A stretch of 64,000 nucleotides of DNA, from the NCBI RefSeq assembly GCF_001678675.1, contig NZ_LZRN01000004.1, positions 1 through 64,000 on the forward strand, given 5' to 3'. Position numbers and translations under genes: made by a program. Every line of letters begins with the position of its first letter. The stretch's first letter is position 1. Below the pieces are notes generated by a model. That model was not told the origin of the DNA. It worked only from the letters and a program-made list of their open reading frames with translations, and ran no database searches. Origin of the DNA: Gelidibacter algens (GTDB lineage: Bacteria; Bacteroidota; Bacteroidia; Flavobacteriales; Flavobacteriaceae). Below, piece after piece: positions 36,304 through 45,976 of this stretch.

Positions 36304-37647
36304 ATGAAATTCACTAAACCAAGCCTTTCTTTTTGGCAGATTTTTAATATGAATGTTGGATTTTTAGGAATTCAATACAGTTTTGGTTTGCAACAAACAG
36401 CCATCAATCCTATTTTTTTGTATTTGGGAGCGCCAGAGGATATGTTGCCAATTTTAAATATCGCCGGTCCTGTAACAGGATTGATTGTCCAGCCAATCAT
36501 CGGTGCCATGTCAGATAAAACATGGTCCCCACGTTGGGGACGACGAAAACCTTATTTTTTGATAGGCGCGCTGTTGGGTAGTTTGAGTTTATTTGTATTC
36601 CCGCATAGTCCTGTGCTTTGGTTTGCCGTTGGATTATTATGGATTTTAGATGTGGGAAATAACATGGCCATGGAACCCTATCGCGCATTTGTAGGCGATA
36701 AATTACCAGATAAACAATTGAGTTTAGGCTACCAAATGCAAAGTTTATTTGTTGGGGCAGGAATTCTATTGGCAAATGGATCCATCGTCTTGTTTCAATA
36801 TTGGTTCGGTGGCGATCCTGCTGAGGAATCAAGTGGCATTCCACATTGGCTCTATTATTCTTTTATTATTGGTGCTTTTCTATCGCTCGCCACTATTCTG
36901 TGGTCTGTATTGAAAACACCTGAAATCCCACCTACCGATGAAGAATTGGTGGAAATCAATAAAATCAAAGGCCTTCCCGTTGGCAAACAGATTTCACAAC
37001 CCTTTTTGGAAATTGCTAAATCCATTAAGGAAATGCCAAAATTCATGTGGAAAATTGGTGCGGTCTATCTATTTCAATGGTATGCGCTTTTCATTTATTG
37101 GCAATTCACTACGCCATTGTTCAAGTTGACTTTAGGATTTTCAACGTCAGAGGCGGCTTCCCAAGCGGCTAAAATGAGTTTAACTTATAATATTGTAACA
37201 ATGTTGGTGGCCCTGGCCTTAGTGCCTTTGACGGTCAAATATGGCGGAAAAATAGTATATGCCTTAAGTTTGATAGGTACGGCAATCGCCTTGTTTACGA
37301 TACCGTACATTTCTGACCCAACCTTAGTGCTTTTGCCAATGGTTTTATTCGGAATCGGTTGGGCGGCTATGATGGGAATTCCATATACCATGGTTTCGAA
37401 AATTGTTCCCCAAGAGCGACGAGGTGTTTATATGGGCATCTTGAATATGATGATTGTCATCCCGATGTTTATCCAAACCTTGACCTTTGGTCCTATTTAT
37501 AAATATCTGTTGGGAGGCAATGCCATCAATGCCATGTTATTTGCAGGCGTGTTTTTCACGATTGCCGCCTTACTTGCCTTCCGATTGAATGAGTCAAAAA
37601 TGAATCGTGAAATCGTGGGACATCAATTAACTAAAAGCGGGCATTAA
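36304..37647 (+). CDS. MFS/GPH-type sugar transporter (maltose/sucrose-like)
   Basis: The 447-residue protein has about twelve hydrophobic segments and features of the SUT/SLC45-like glycoside transporters: LQQTAINPIFLYLGA in helix 1, SDKTWSPRWGRRKPY in the loop 2-3, and LDVGNNMAMEPYRAF in helix 4. It probably carries a disaccharide (such as maltose, sucrose or trehalose) through the inner membrane with protons or sodium. Its position before the cytoplasmic trehalase and GH13_18 supports import of intact disaccharides. Confidence 0.88.
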   Translation: MKFTKPSLSFWQIFNMNVGFLGIQYSFGLQQTAINPIFLYLGAPEDMLPILNIAGPVTGLIVQPIIGAMSDKTWSPRWGRRKPYFLIGALLGSLSLFVFPHSPVLWFAVGLLWILDVGNNMAMEPYRAFVGDKLPDKQLSLGYQMQSLFVGAGILLANGSIVLFQYWFGGDPAEESSGIPHWLYYSFIIGAFLSLATILWSVLKTPEIPPTDEELVEINKIKGLPVGKQISQPFLEIAKSIKEMPKFMWKIGAVYLFQWYALFIYWQFTTPLFKLTLGFSTSEAASQAAKMSLTYNIVTMLVALALVPLTVKYGGKIVYALSLIGTAIALFTIPYISDPTLVLLPMVLFGIGWAAMMGIPYTMVSKIVPQERRGVYMGILNMMIVIPMFIQTLTFGPIYKYLLGGNAINAMLFAGVFFTIAALLAFRLNESKMNREIVGHQLTKSGH

Positions 37648-37657
37648 CACAGCAACC

Positions 37658-38887
37658 ATGAAAAATCTACCCATCAAAATATCAATTTACCTCAATTATT
37701 TTGTCTTCGCCATCTTATTGAATAGCGTTGGTATTGTCATTGCCAAATCCATTAATGTGTACCATGTAAGTGAGTCACAGGCCTCGCTGTTGGAAGCGTT
37801 CAAAGATTTGCCTATCGCCATCGTCTCGTTTTTAGTGGCTTCGTTTCTGCCCAGATTTGGGTACAAAAACGCAATGTTGACAGGTTTGGCAATTGTATTC
37901 TTTGGGTGTTTATTAATGGTTTACGGCAACACATTTGCCTATACAAAAATTCTATTTATGTCCATCGGCGTGAGTTTTGCATTGATTAAATTATCAGTGT
38001 ATTCCCTTATCGGCATCATTACTGAATCAAAAAGTGAACACGCGTCCTTGATGAGTTCCATTGAAGGCTTTTTTATGGTAGGCATTGCGTTCGCTTATAT
38101 CTTATTTCCTTTCTTTTATTCAGAAGATGAAAACTCATGGCTTAATGTCTATTATGTTTTATGTGGACTTATTCTATTGTCTTTCCTCTTCCTTCTTTTT
38201 TCAAAAATTGAATATCAGGTGGAAGCGATTGGTTCCAGCTTAAAGGAAGATTTAAAAGCATCGGCTAAATTGATGGTCGTGCCATTGGTGTTGGTGTTTA
38301 TCATATCAGCCTTTTTGTTCGTGATGATAGAGCAGGGTATTATGACTTGGTTGCCAAGGTTCAATGAGAAAATTTTCTTATTTTCTGAAAAATTAAGCGT
38401 TCAGATGGCCATCATCTTTGCCTTGTCATTAGCGCTCGGAAGGTTCGTGGCCGGGTATCTGACAAAACGAATGTCTTGGGTGTATTTAGTCATCGTTTGC
38501 ATCGTGATTTCTGGAGGAATTCTGCTGGTCGTTTTACCACAATTGGAAGGAAACTCTGAATCGATGGGTGAAATTACAAGCTTATCTGGAGTGCCATTAT
38601 TAGGATTTATTCTGCCATTGATTGGCTTGTTCATTGCTCCAATTTATCCGCTTTTAAATTCAACAGTTTTGAGTTCCTTGCCAAAAAGTCTGCATTCGCC
38701 CATGTCTGGATTGATTATTATATTTTCTGCTCTAGGTGGTACAATTGGCTCAAGGATTGTGGGCGAATTGTTCGAAAGTATTGGTGGAGCAAATGCGTTT
38801 TATTTCCTTTTGATTCCTATGGGATTATTGATTGCTTCGGTGTTTTTAATAGATAGAATGTCAAAACAAAAACAATTGAAATCATGA
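37658..38887 (+). CDS. MFS transporter (FucP/sugar-permease-like)
   Basis: The 409-residue protein has about twelve hydrophobic segments and MFS character (LPRFGYKNAMLTGLAIVFFG, LALGRFVAGYLTKRMS). It resembles the FucP-like group often used for monosaccharides. It starts 10 bp after the previous transporter and its end overlaps the trehalase start by 4 bp. A monosaccharide such as glucose or fructose released in the periplasm is a possible substrate; this is inference. Confidence 0.8.
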   Translation: MKNLPIKISIYLNYFVFAILLNSVGIVIAKSINVYHVSESQASLLEAFKDLPIAIVSFLVASFLPRFGYKNAMLTGLAIVFFGCLLMVYGNTFAYTKILFMSIGVSFALIKLSVYSLIGIITESKSEHASLMSSIEGFFMVGIAFAYILFPFFYSEDENSWLNVYYVLCGLILLSFLFLLFSKIEYQVEAIGSSLKEDLKASAKLMVVPLVLVFIISAFLFVMIEQGIMTWLPRFNEKIFLFSEKLSVQMAIIFALSLALGRFVAGYLTKRMSWVYLVIVCIVISGGILLVVLPQLEGNSESMGEITSLSGVPLLGFILPLIGLFIAPIYPLLNSTVLSSLPKSLHSPMSGLIIIFSALGGTIGSRIVGELFESIGGANAFYFLLIPMGLLIASVFLIDRMSKQKQLKS

Positions 38888-40749
38888 TATTCTCATTAAA
38901 CATAGAGTTCACTTTAAAAGCATTGTTATCTCAAGAAGATACCGATAACGACAAAAGAATTACCATTGAAGATGCTGGCCCAAAATCTTTCAAGATAATT
39001 TCCAATTCCAATATTGCCCATACTATAGAAGGAACGTATCACTTATCAAATTTGATGCAAGAACTTGTGTATGCCAAAAATAAGGGACTTACTGTTGCCG
39101 AGATACCACTTTCAAAAATTGAAGAATTGCCAGCAACACGAATTTCAAGAATCATTACCAATTATTTATGGGCAGGTCTTACGAGAACTATTGATGAAAA
39201 CGGCATTGAACACCTTATTCTGGATTCAAAAAACGAGTCGCTGGTGGCACAAAAACTTCGGATTTATGTGCCGTTCAAAGACACTTTAGCCTATAACTAT
39301 TACAGCAAACTTGAGAAAAGACTTCCTGTTGAGGTCATTTATCTGCCGGAAAACATCACACCTGAATTTGTCAAATCCATCAATGAGCAGCCTGGTATTT
39401 TATCCTTAAAATTAGTAGAAGAAAATAACGCGTGCAAAGGCGTGCCGTTCGTAGTTCCAGGTGGACGTTTTAATGAAATGTATGGTTGGGACAGTTATTT
39501 TGAGTCCGTTGGACTCATTGTCGATGGTAAAGTAGAATTGGCTAAAGCGATGACCGATAATTTTCAATATGAAATAAACCATTACGGAAAAATACTAAAT
39601 GCTAACCGTACCTATTATCTCACCCGTACCCAACCGCCCTTCTATTCCAGTTTGATTCTGGAAGTGTATGAGGTCACCAAAGATAAGGAATGGCTACAAA
39701 GCCATCTCAAAACAGCCATTAAGGAATACGAGACCGTTTGGATGGTACAGGGAAAACGCTTGGTGGATACTTGTTTAAACCGCTATTTGGCAGAAGGTAT
39801 TGGGATGCCGCCAGAAACTGAACAGGGTCATTTCGACGCCGTGGTTAAACCGTATGCAGAAAAGGCAGGGCTCTCCATTGACGATTATTTGGCCCACTAT
39901 ACTTCAGGCGCTATCAAAAACCCTGAACTGGACGCCTATTTTATCCAAGACCGCAGTGTCCGGGAATCGGGACATGATACCTCTTACCGCATTGAGGGCA
40001 ATTGCGCCGATTTGAATTTGGTGGAATTAAATGCAATGCTTTATAAATACGAGACTGATTTTGCCCAACTCATAAAAGATGAATTCAATGATGACTTTAA
40101 ACTTGATTTGAACTCTTATTCGAGTGAATATTGGTTAAAAAAGGCTCATGAAAGACAGGAATTGGCCAATAAATTTCTTTGGAATGACGATAAAGGACTG
40201 TATCTCGATTATAATTTCAAAACAAAAACACAATCCGATTATGTGGCCGCGACCACTTTAGTGCCGCTATGGTCTAAAATGGCATCCGAACAACAGGCAA
40301 AACGTTTGGTAGAAACAGCCTTGCCATTACTTAAAGAGCGTGGTGGAATAGCTGCTTCCACGGAAGAAAGCAGGGGTGAAATTTCAGATAACCGACCAGC
40401 ACGGCAATGGGATTACCCAAATGGATGGGCGCCACACCAAATGATGATTTGGAAGGGCTTATTGAACTATGGATATAAGGACGAAGCCCAAGAACTGATG
40501 TATCGATGGCTCTACATGATTACCAAGAACGCTGTGGATTACAATGGCACCATCCCAGAAAAATACGATGTCGTAGCAGCAACCCACAAAGTATTTGCCG
40601 AGTACGGCAATGTAGGCACCAATTTCGAATACATCACGAATGAGGGATTTGGCTGGATGAATGCCTCCTACCAGTATGGATTATCCTTATTGGGAGACAG
40701 CTACATTAAAGACCTGAATCATCTGAAAGACCCAGAATTGGTTTTTTAG
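38884..40749 (+). CDS. GH37 trehalase, cytoplasmic
   Basis: The 621-residue protein shows both GH37 signatures: PGGRFNEMYGWDSYF (about residues 196-210) and QWDYPNGWAPHQ (about 510-521). The proposed catalytic acid is Asp365 in ESGHDTSYR and the base Glu582 in NFEYITNEGFGWMN, matching E. coli trehalase Asp312 and Glu496. No signal peptide is seen, so it hydrolyses trehalose to glucose in the cytoplasm. The first ATG overlaps the MFS gene by 4 bp (ATGA), a sign of translational coupling. Confidence 0.92.
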   Translation: MIFSLNIEFTLKALLSQEDTDNDKRITIEDAGPKSFKIISNSNIAHTIEGTYHLSNLMQELVYAKNKGLTVAEIPLSKIEELPATRISRIITNYLWAGLTRTIDENGIEHLILDSKNESLVAQKLRIYVPFKDTLAYNYYSKLEKRLPVEVIYLPENITPEFVKSINEQPGILSLKLVEENNACKGVPFVVPGGRFNEMYGWDSYFESVGLIVDGKVELAKAMTDNFQYEINHYGKILNANRTYYLTRTQPPFYSSLILEVYEVTKDKEWLQSHLKTAIKEYETVWMVQGKRLVDTCLNRYLAEGIGMPPETEQGHFDAVVKPYAEKAGLSIDDYLAHYTSGAIKNPELDAYFIQDRSVRESGHDTSYRIEGNCADLNLVELNAMLYKYETDFAQLIKDEFNDDFKLDLNSYSSEYWLKKAHERQELANKFLWNDDKGLYLDYNFKTKTQSDYVAATTLVPLWSKMASEQQAKRLVETALPLLKERGGIAASTEESRGEISDNRPARQWDYPNGWAPHQMMIWKGLLNYGYKDEAQELMYRWLYMITKNAVDYNGTIPEKYDVVAATHKVFAEYGNVGTNFEYITNEGFGWMNASYQYGLSLLGDSYIKDLNHLKDPELVF

Positions 40750-40821
40750 AGTTTATTATGAAACTGCTTTGGTAAAAAAGGCATAGCAACACATTGAATG
40801 TTTGACAGGAAATCTAAATAA

Positions 40822-41784
40822 ATGAAGGATTTGAAAATAAACAGGAACAAACTTGATGCAAGAACGATAGATATACTATGCGTTGGGGAAGTGCTCATTG
40901 ATTTTATAGGGCATCAATCGGCCGTTGGTATTGATGAAACAAGGGATTACCACCGATATCTGGGAGGCTCTCCTACAAACGTCGCCATGAATTCAGAACG
41001 ATTGGGTTTAAAGGCGCTGATGGTGGCAGCGGTAGGCAATGATGGCTTTGGAGACTATATTTTTAAAAGGTTTTCCGAAATCAGTATTACTACAGATTAT
41101 ATTGTCAGGCATGAAGACAAAGCTACCAGTGTTATTTTTGTGTCCAAATCTGAAGGCACGCCCGATTTCATTCCTTATCGCGATGCGGATTACTGTATCG
41201 ATGAAACACAAATACCACAGGACATCCTTTCCGACACTAAAATATTCCACACCACCTGTTTCGCATTGAGTAAAAAACCTGCGCAATCCACCATTCTGAA
41301 AAAAGCAGCGGAAGCCTTTCATCTGGGTTGTCAATTGAGTATTGATGTCAACTACGCCAAAAAGTTATGGGACAGCAAGAAGGAGGCGCTTGATGTTATC
41401 AAGGCCTACTGTAAATTCAATCCGTTGGTCAAAATCAGCGAGGATGATATGGAACGTCTTTTTGAACGTCATTTGCCCCACACCGACATTTTCGAATTTT
41501 TTCATGCTGAAGGCGTGGACACCGTATGTCTGACCCTTGGAAGCAAAGGCGTTAAACTCTCACAAAAAGGCCAACCGCTGATTGAATTGCCTGCCATCAA
41601 AGTTGAAAAAGTTTTGGACACCACAGGCGCTGGAGATGCATTCTGGTCTGGATTTTTATTCGCCTTTATCAAACAAAAACCTATCGATGAATGTTTGAAA
41701 GTCGCCTTGCAACTGGCGGCCCTAAAGCTTCAGAATGTTGGAAGGCTGCCTGATAACATCACCATTCTTTCAAAACTTTTATAA
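40822..41784 (+). CDS. PfkB-family sugar kinase, probable fructokinase
   Basis: The 320-residue protein has PfkB signature 1 near residue 48 (YLGGSPTNVAMNSERLG) and signature 2 DTTGAGDAFWSGF (about 268-280) with the catalytic Asp. It uses ATP to phosphorylate a sugar. The neighbour is a GH13_18 phosphorylase, whose sucrose-type reaction releases fructose, so fructokinase is the best guess; a KDG- or IolC-like activity cannot be excluded by sequence alone. It lies 72 bp after the trehalase and 9 bp before the phosphorylase. Confidence 0.85.
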   Translation: MKDLKINRNKLDARTIDILCVGEVLIDFIGHQSAVGIDETRDYHRYLGGSPTNVAMNSERLGLKALMVAAVGNDGFGDYIFKRFSEISITTDYIVRHEDKATSVIFVSKSEGTPDFIPYRDADYCIDETQIPQDILSDTKIFHTTCFALSKKPAQSTILKKAAEAFHLGCQLSIDVNYAKKLWDSKKEALDVIKAYCKFNPLVKISEDDMERLFERHLPHTDIFEFFHAEGVDTVCLTLGSKGVKLSQKGQPLIELPAIKVEKVLDTTGAGDAFWSGFLFAFIKQKPIDECLKVALQLAALKLQNVGRLPDNITILSKLL

Positions 41785-41793
41785 TTTATTCGT

Positions 41794-43563
41794 ATGGATG
41801 ACAACACCCAAAACACGGTCAATACCCCCGAAAACACTCAGGTGTTTAACGGTGTCATGCTCAACGCCTATCCTGATAGTATTGGCAAAAATTTGAGTGA
41901 TGCAATAGAGATGCTCAAAATGGCTGAAATGAAGGACGTTTTTTCATTATTTTATGTCTTGCCCACCTTTTTCAACAGCGATTTGGACAGGGGGTTTTCA
42001 ATCGTGGATTATGACCTCAATGAAGCCTTGGTGTCACCCGAAGATTTGTCTGCTTTGGAGGACCTCCATATCATGTTGAAATTGGATATTGTTTTAAACC
42101 ATCTATCGGTGGCGTCCCCTCAATTTAAAGATTTGTTGCAACATGGCGAGGCATCAATATATAAGGACTTTTTTATCAATTGGAACGAATTTTGGGACGG
42201 CCATGGTACGATGTCAGCAGATGGCGCCATGATTCCTGATGTTGAATTTCTGAACAAACTGTTCATGAGAAAACCCGGACTTCCAGTGTTGAAGGTGCTT
42301 TTTCCTGACGGAAACGAAAAACCATTTTGGAATACCTTTTACCAAAGCATACACTATCATGAGATTGCTATTGAAGATTTAAAAGGGCTAAAAATTTCCA
42401 GTACTGATGAAATGCGTGTGATATGCGAAAAAGTAAATAGCGCAATCGTTAAAAACGAAGATTTCAAAAGCATTGATTTTGGCTTAAACAACCACTTTAA
42501 AAGTGACATCATACAAATCGTCGAAAAAAAGCGAACCTATTTAGGTCAAATGGATGTGAATGCCAAATCTGATTTGGTTTGGGAATTTTATGAAGAAACG
42601 CTTTCAAAATTAAACCATTTTGGATGCAAAATTCTGCGCTTGGATGCCTTTGCCTATTTACACAAGCAAGTTGGACAAACCAATTTTTTCAACAAACCCG
42701 GCACTTGGGAGTATCTGGAACGCATCAAACAGATGGCAGAACGCAATAAGCTGATGGTCTTGCCCGAAATCCATGCCGAATATGGACTTGGCTTACATGA
42801 TGAGGTCGCCAAAAAGGGGTATCCCATTTATGATTTTTTCTTACCGGGCTTAATGATTCACACCCTTGAAAATGGCAGCAGCAAAGCCCTTATAAGTTGG
42901 GTAACCGAAATTATTGCGGAAGATTACAAAACCGTTAATATGCTCGGTTGCCATGACGGCATCCCTGTTTTGGATTTAAAGGGTAAGGAAGTGGATGGCA
43001 CTTATAACAAAGGTTTGCTAGAAGATGCCGACATTGAAGCCATCATGGAAACCATCATGGCGCGTGGTGGTCGCGTTAAAAATCTGTATGATCCGGCGGG
43101 AAGAAAAATTTCATATTATCAGGTAAACGCTACTTTTTTCAGTGCTTTGGGTGAAGACGAGCGCAAATTGCTGTTGGCGAGAGCCATTCAAATGTTTATG
43201 CCAGGAATTCCACAGGTCTGGTATTTGGACCTATTTGCCGGGAAGAACAACTACGCAGCTGCCGATCAAGGCGGAAGTGCGGGACACAAGGAAATCAATC
43301 GCACCACACTCACAATGGATGCCATTGAAAAGGGGCTGAAAACGCCCATTGTACTCAACCAATTAAAACTGATGCGATTGCGAAACACGTCGAAAGCCTT
43401 TCTGGGGAAGGTATCCATCAACAACACGCCTGACCATGAATTGGATATGACATGGACCTTAGGGAAAGATAGTGTACGGTTAAAGGCAAACTTAAAGAGC
43501 TACGATTTCACAATAGAGCAGACCACTTTGGGGATAGCGGAAAGAATTATTTTTCAGGATTAA
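41794..43563 (+). CDS. GH13_18 sucrose-phosphorylase-like enzyme
   Basis: The 589-residue cytoplasmic protein keeps the GH13 catalytic triad: Asp284 (LRLDAFAY), Glu325 (VLPEIHAEY) and Asp388 (LGCHDGIPVLD). Other stretches match sucrose phosphorylases (LDIVLNHLSVASPQFKDLL, MPGIPQVWYLDLFAGKNNY). Phosphorolysis would give glucose 1-phosphate plus fructose from sucrose. The subfamily also contains glucosylglycerol, glucosylglycerate and sucrose 6'-phosphate phosphorylases, and this protein is about 85 residues longer than the Bifidobacterium enzyme, with the extra chain before Asp284. Specificity is therefore open. It is the last gene of the locus. Confidence 0.87.
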   Translation: MDDNTQNTVNTPENTQVFNGVMLNAYPDSIGKNLSDAIEMLKMAEMKDVFSLFYVLPTFFNSDLDRGFSIVDYDLNEALVSPEDLSALEDLHIMLKLDIVLNHLSVASPQFKDLLQHGEASIYKDFFINWNEFWDGHGTMSADGAMIPDVEFLNKLFMRKPGLPVLKVLFPDGNEKPFWNTFYQSIHYHEIAIEDLKGLKISSTDEMRVICEKVNSAIVKNEDFKSIDFGLNNHFKSDIIQIVEKKRTYLGQMDVNAKSDLVWEFYEETLSKLNHFGCKILRLDAFAYLHKQVGQTNFFNKPGTWEYLERIKQMAERNKLMVLPEIHAEYGLGLHDEVAKKGYPIYDFFLPGLMIHTLENGSSKALISWVTEIIAEDYKTVNMLGCHDGIPVLDLKGKEVDGTYNKGLLEDADIEAIMETIMARGGRVKNLYDPAGRKISYYQVNATFFSALGEDERKLLLARAIQMFMPGIPQVWYLDLFAGKNNYAAADQGGSAGHKEINRTTLTMDAIEKGLKTPIVLNQLKLMRLRNTSKAFLGKVSINNTPDHELDMTWTLGKDSVRLKANLKSYDFTIEQTTLGIAERIIFQD

Positions 43564-43734
43564 ACCTAGTGTTATGGGTTTAACACCACCACTAGGCCAC
43601 GAAGCGAAAAGTTACTATGGATATACAATGTGAGAAGTTTTAGAAAATAGAAATTGGTACTTTGGAACATACAAATGACGAGATTTTCAAAATAGCAAAT
43701 TTGGAATACACCCAAACCGAATCTCGATGAAATT

Positions 43735-43882
43735 TCATCAAAACGATACTTCAAAAAGGCACGTTGGATGAAAAAACAAAATTACTTATGGCAGCAGCTG
43801 TAGCATATGTCGCCGACAAGAAGCCAGCAAAGAGAAAAAAATTGTGGAGGCTATTCGGGTTGCACCTGCTGGAGATCTTTAG
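43735..43882 (+). pseudogene. Remnant resembling an AhpD/carboxymuconolactone-decarboxylase-like gene
   Basis: In the gap after the phosphorylase gene a frame reads LDEKTKLLMAAAVAYV and, after a shift, SKEKKIVEAIRVAPAGDL. These match the start of the core helix and the later GASKEEIVEAI segment of the AhpD-like family, with the CxxC/His part missing. Frames are not continuous, so it is a remnant. The rest of the 43.56-43.88 kb gap shows no other feature. Identification rests on short segments. Confidence 0.4.
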
Positions 43883-44664
43883 ACTATAACTTGCCATTTG
43901 GTAGAGAAATAAGTTGACCGCCCTCCAAGTTTTATTTTTTTTATAGTACCGCCGGTATGATAACAGGTAGCACCTTCTTTTCTAAAATGGATTAAAAAAT
44001 CTTCGGGAAAATCACTATAATGCGCGTCATTTTCAATAGCCACTTCTATAACCTTTTTCATTGCGTCGAATATCGTTTCGATATGTTTTTCGCTCATATC
44101 ATCTACTCTTTTTTCTGGATGGATTTTAGATTGGTATAAAATTTCATCCGCCATCCAGTTGCCCACACCAGCAGCAACACTTTGGTCCATCAGCACTGTT
44201 TTGATGGATGTCTTTCGATTGCTCAAGGAAGTCTTGAAATCTGCCAAACTTAAGTCCCGCGCATCATCGCTTAATTTATGATCTGCTTTATAATCAGGGA
44301 TGGAGTCAATTAAATCCCACCATCCAAATTTACGCTTATTCTCAAATGCGAAATGAAAACCATTTTCAAAGGTGAGCACAATATGCCCATATTTGGGGCG
44401 GTCTTCTTCCTCTTTATAATAGTTGGGACGCCCGGTCATCCCGAAATGGATCACAAGTATTTTTTTGCCTGTAGTTTTTATAAACAAGTACTTTCCGATG
44501 CGTTCTGTTGCCTTAAGCTCACTGTCAATAAGGTGCTTTTCAAAATCTGCTTTTGAGGCCTTAAGCAATCGGGGGTCGCGGCATTCAAATGCGGTGATTT
44601 TTTTATGCAGGGAGGTGCTATCTATATAAATTTTATAACCCTCAACTTCTGGCAATTCTGGCAT
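43879..44664 (-). CDS. Fpg/Nei family DNA glycosylase (MutM-like) without a zinc finger
   Basis: I place the start at the Met of MPELPEVEGYK because the following proline is the catalytic nucleophile of the family; a longer frame begins 25 codons upstream. The 261-residue protein has an N-terminal Fpg domain, the helix-two-turn-helix (VAAGVGNWMADEILYQSKIHP, about residues 154-174) and a C-terminal finger region CYHTGGTIKKIKLGGRSTYF. In normal Fpg the latter has four cysteines; only one remains here, so it must be a zincless finger as in Nei-like 1. It probably removes oxidised bases. It stands alone between genes on both strands. Confidence 0.85.
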   Translation of the reverse strand: MPELPEVEGYKIYIDSTSLHKKITAFECRDPRLLKASKADFEKHLIDSELKATERIGKYLFIKTTGKKILVIHFGMTGRPNYYKEEEDRPKYGHIVLTFENGFHFAFENKRKFGWWDLIDSIPDYKADHKLSDDARDLSLADFKTSLSNRKTSIKTVLMDQSVAAGVGNWMADEILYQSKIHPEKRVDDMSEKHIETIFDAMKKVIEVAIENDAHYSDFPEDFLIHFRKEGATCYHTGGTIKKIKLGGRSTYFSTKWQVIV

Positions 44665-44940
44665 TCTGTTTTTAGTTTTTTTAATGTCATCAAAAATCAC
44701 GACTGACGATAGCGAAGGGATTTTCAATAACGATTGCACTTTATCTTTTTCTATTGAAACTTCTGTGTTAGAAATAGCTTTTATAGCATTCCATTTTAGA
44801 ATTTGAACAGTTTTTTTGAATTCAAATAGATCATCGGAATATGTCTTGTGAGATGATCACCTTGCAAGTTGTTGACACATTTCTATATCGTTATCTAAAA
44901 TATTTTAGAAAAATATTCATCTTCTAATAACACCCTGATT

Positions 44941-45837
44941 TTATTTTAAAAAGTCATCGTCTTTGAAAGAAGGATTAGGATAGGTATAAAAACCTTCGCC
45001 GGTAGCGACACCCAATTTTCCTTTATCAATGAAATTCTCTTTTAGGTATTCAACTACCTTTTGTTTATCTGAGTCTCCTGTTTTTTCAGCCTCCATTTTA
45101 TTAATGTTATAAGCAGTGGTAATACCAACCACATCTAAAATCGCAAAGGGACCCGTGGGAGCACCAGTTGCCACCATCCATGTTTTATCGATTGTTGGAA
45201 CATCTGCCACACCGCTTACCAACAGGTCCAGTCCTGCACTCAATAAGGGTACAAGCAGTGAATTGACGATATAGCCTGGCTGTTCTTTTTTTAATGGCAG
45301 AGCCACCATGCCTATAGATTTGGCAAACGCAACAAGGGTGTCAAATACGTCTGGATCAGTCCCGGGATGTCCCATAATTTCAGCTGTGTTGTGTTTCCAT
45401 ATCTCATTGGCAAAATGCAATGCTGCAAATTGAGCTGGTCTACCTGTTGATTGGGCAAATGTGCTAGGCAGCATTGTAGATGAATTACTAGCGAAAATCG
45501 TTTTTTCAGGAGCTACAGCGGCTAGCTTTTTATAAAACTCTTTTTTAATGGAGGGATCTTCAGGCACGGATTCTATAACCAGATCAACATTGGCAACAGC
45601 CTTTTCCAAATCTGAAGAAAAGCTCAACCGGTCTATAGTTTCATCGATCTGTTTTTGTGAGGCATTCAAATCAGCCTTGTAAGACTCTCCCAATTTCTTA
45701 AAGGTAGTTTTTGATTTTTCTAGTATGTCATCACTAATATCATAAACCATTACAGCATATCCGTGAAAGGCGGTTTGGAATGCAATTTGCGATCCTAATA
45801 CGCCGCTGCCAGCTAAAGTTACTTTTTCAATTTTCAT
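44941..45837 (-). CDS. 3-hydroxyacyl-CoA dehydrogenase
   Basis: The 298-residue protein has an N-terminal Rossmann fold (VTLAGSGVLGSQIAFQTA, residues 6-23), the family motif FASNSSTMLPS, and a C-terminal dehydrogenase domain (GYIVNSLLVPLLSAG, then GPFAILDVVGITTAYN and a GEGFYTYPNP end). The catalytic His is probably in ALHFANEIWKHN. It oxidises 3-hydroxyacyl-CoA with NAD+. Its immediate neighbours do not form a pathway with it, so the physiological role is open. Confidence 0.88.
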   Translation of the reverse strand: MKIEKVTLAGSGVLGSQIAFQTAFHGYAVMVYDISDDILEKSKTTFKKLGESYKADLNASQKQIDETIDRLSFSSDLEKAVANVDLVIESVPEDPSIKKEFYKKLAAVAPEKTIFASNSSTMLPSTFAQSTGRPAQFAALHFANEIWKHNTAEIMGHPGTDPDVFDTLVAFAKSIGMVALPLKKEQPGYIVNSLLVPLLSAGLDLLVSGVADVPTIDKTWMVATGAPTGPFAILDVVGITTAYNINKMEAEKTGDSDKQKVVEYLKENFIDKGKLGVATGEGFYTYPNPSFKDDDFLK

Positions 45838-45976
45838 AGTGTTATGTCTTTAATTACTTGTTACAGTTATTTTTCTTCAATGTTGCCGCGAGAAGCTTTG
45901 TAATGCCGTCTTTCACTAAAACGTTTATTTTATTTCGTAACAGATAGTAAAGGTATGAGCTCGGTTTTTACACTGT

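Noticed and set aside
43572-43754. Minus-strand 60-codon frame
   Set aside because: It covers a gap that instead shows remnant AhpD-like peptides on the plus strand; composition is not protein-like.
44665-44739. N-terminal extension of the Fpg/Nei glycosylase
   Set aside because: The family requires proline directly after the initiator Met, which fits the Met at 44664 and not the upstream one.
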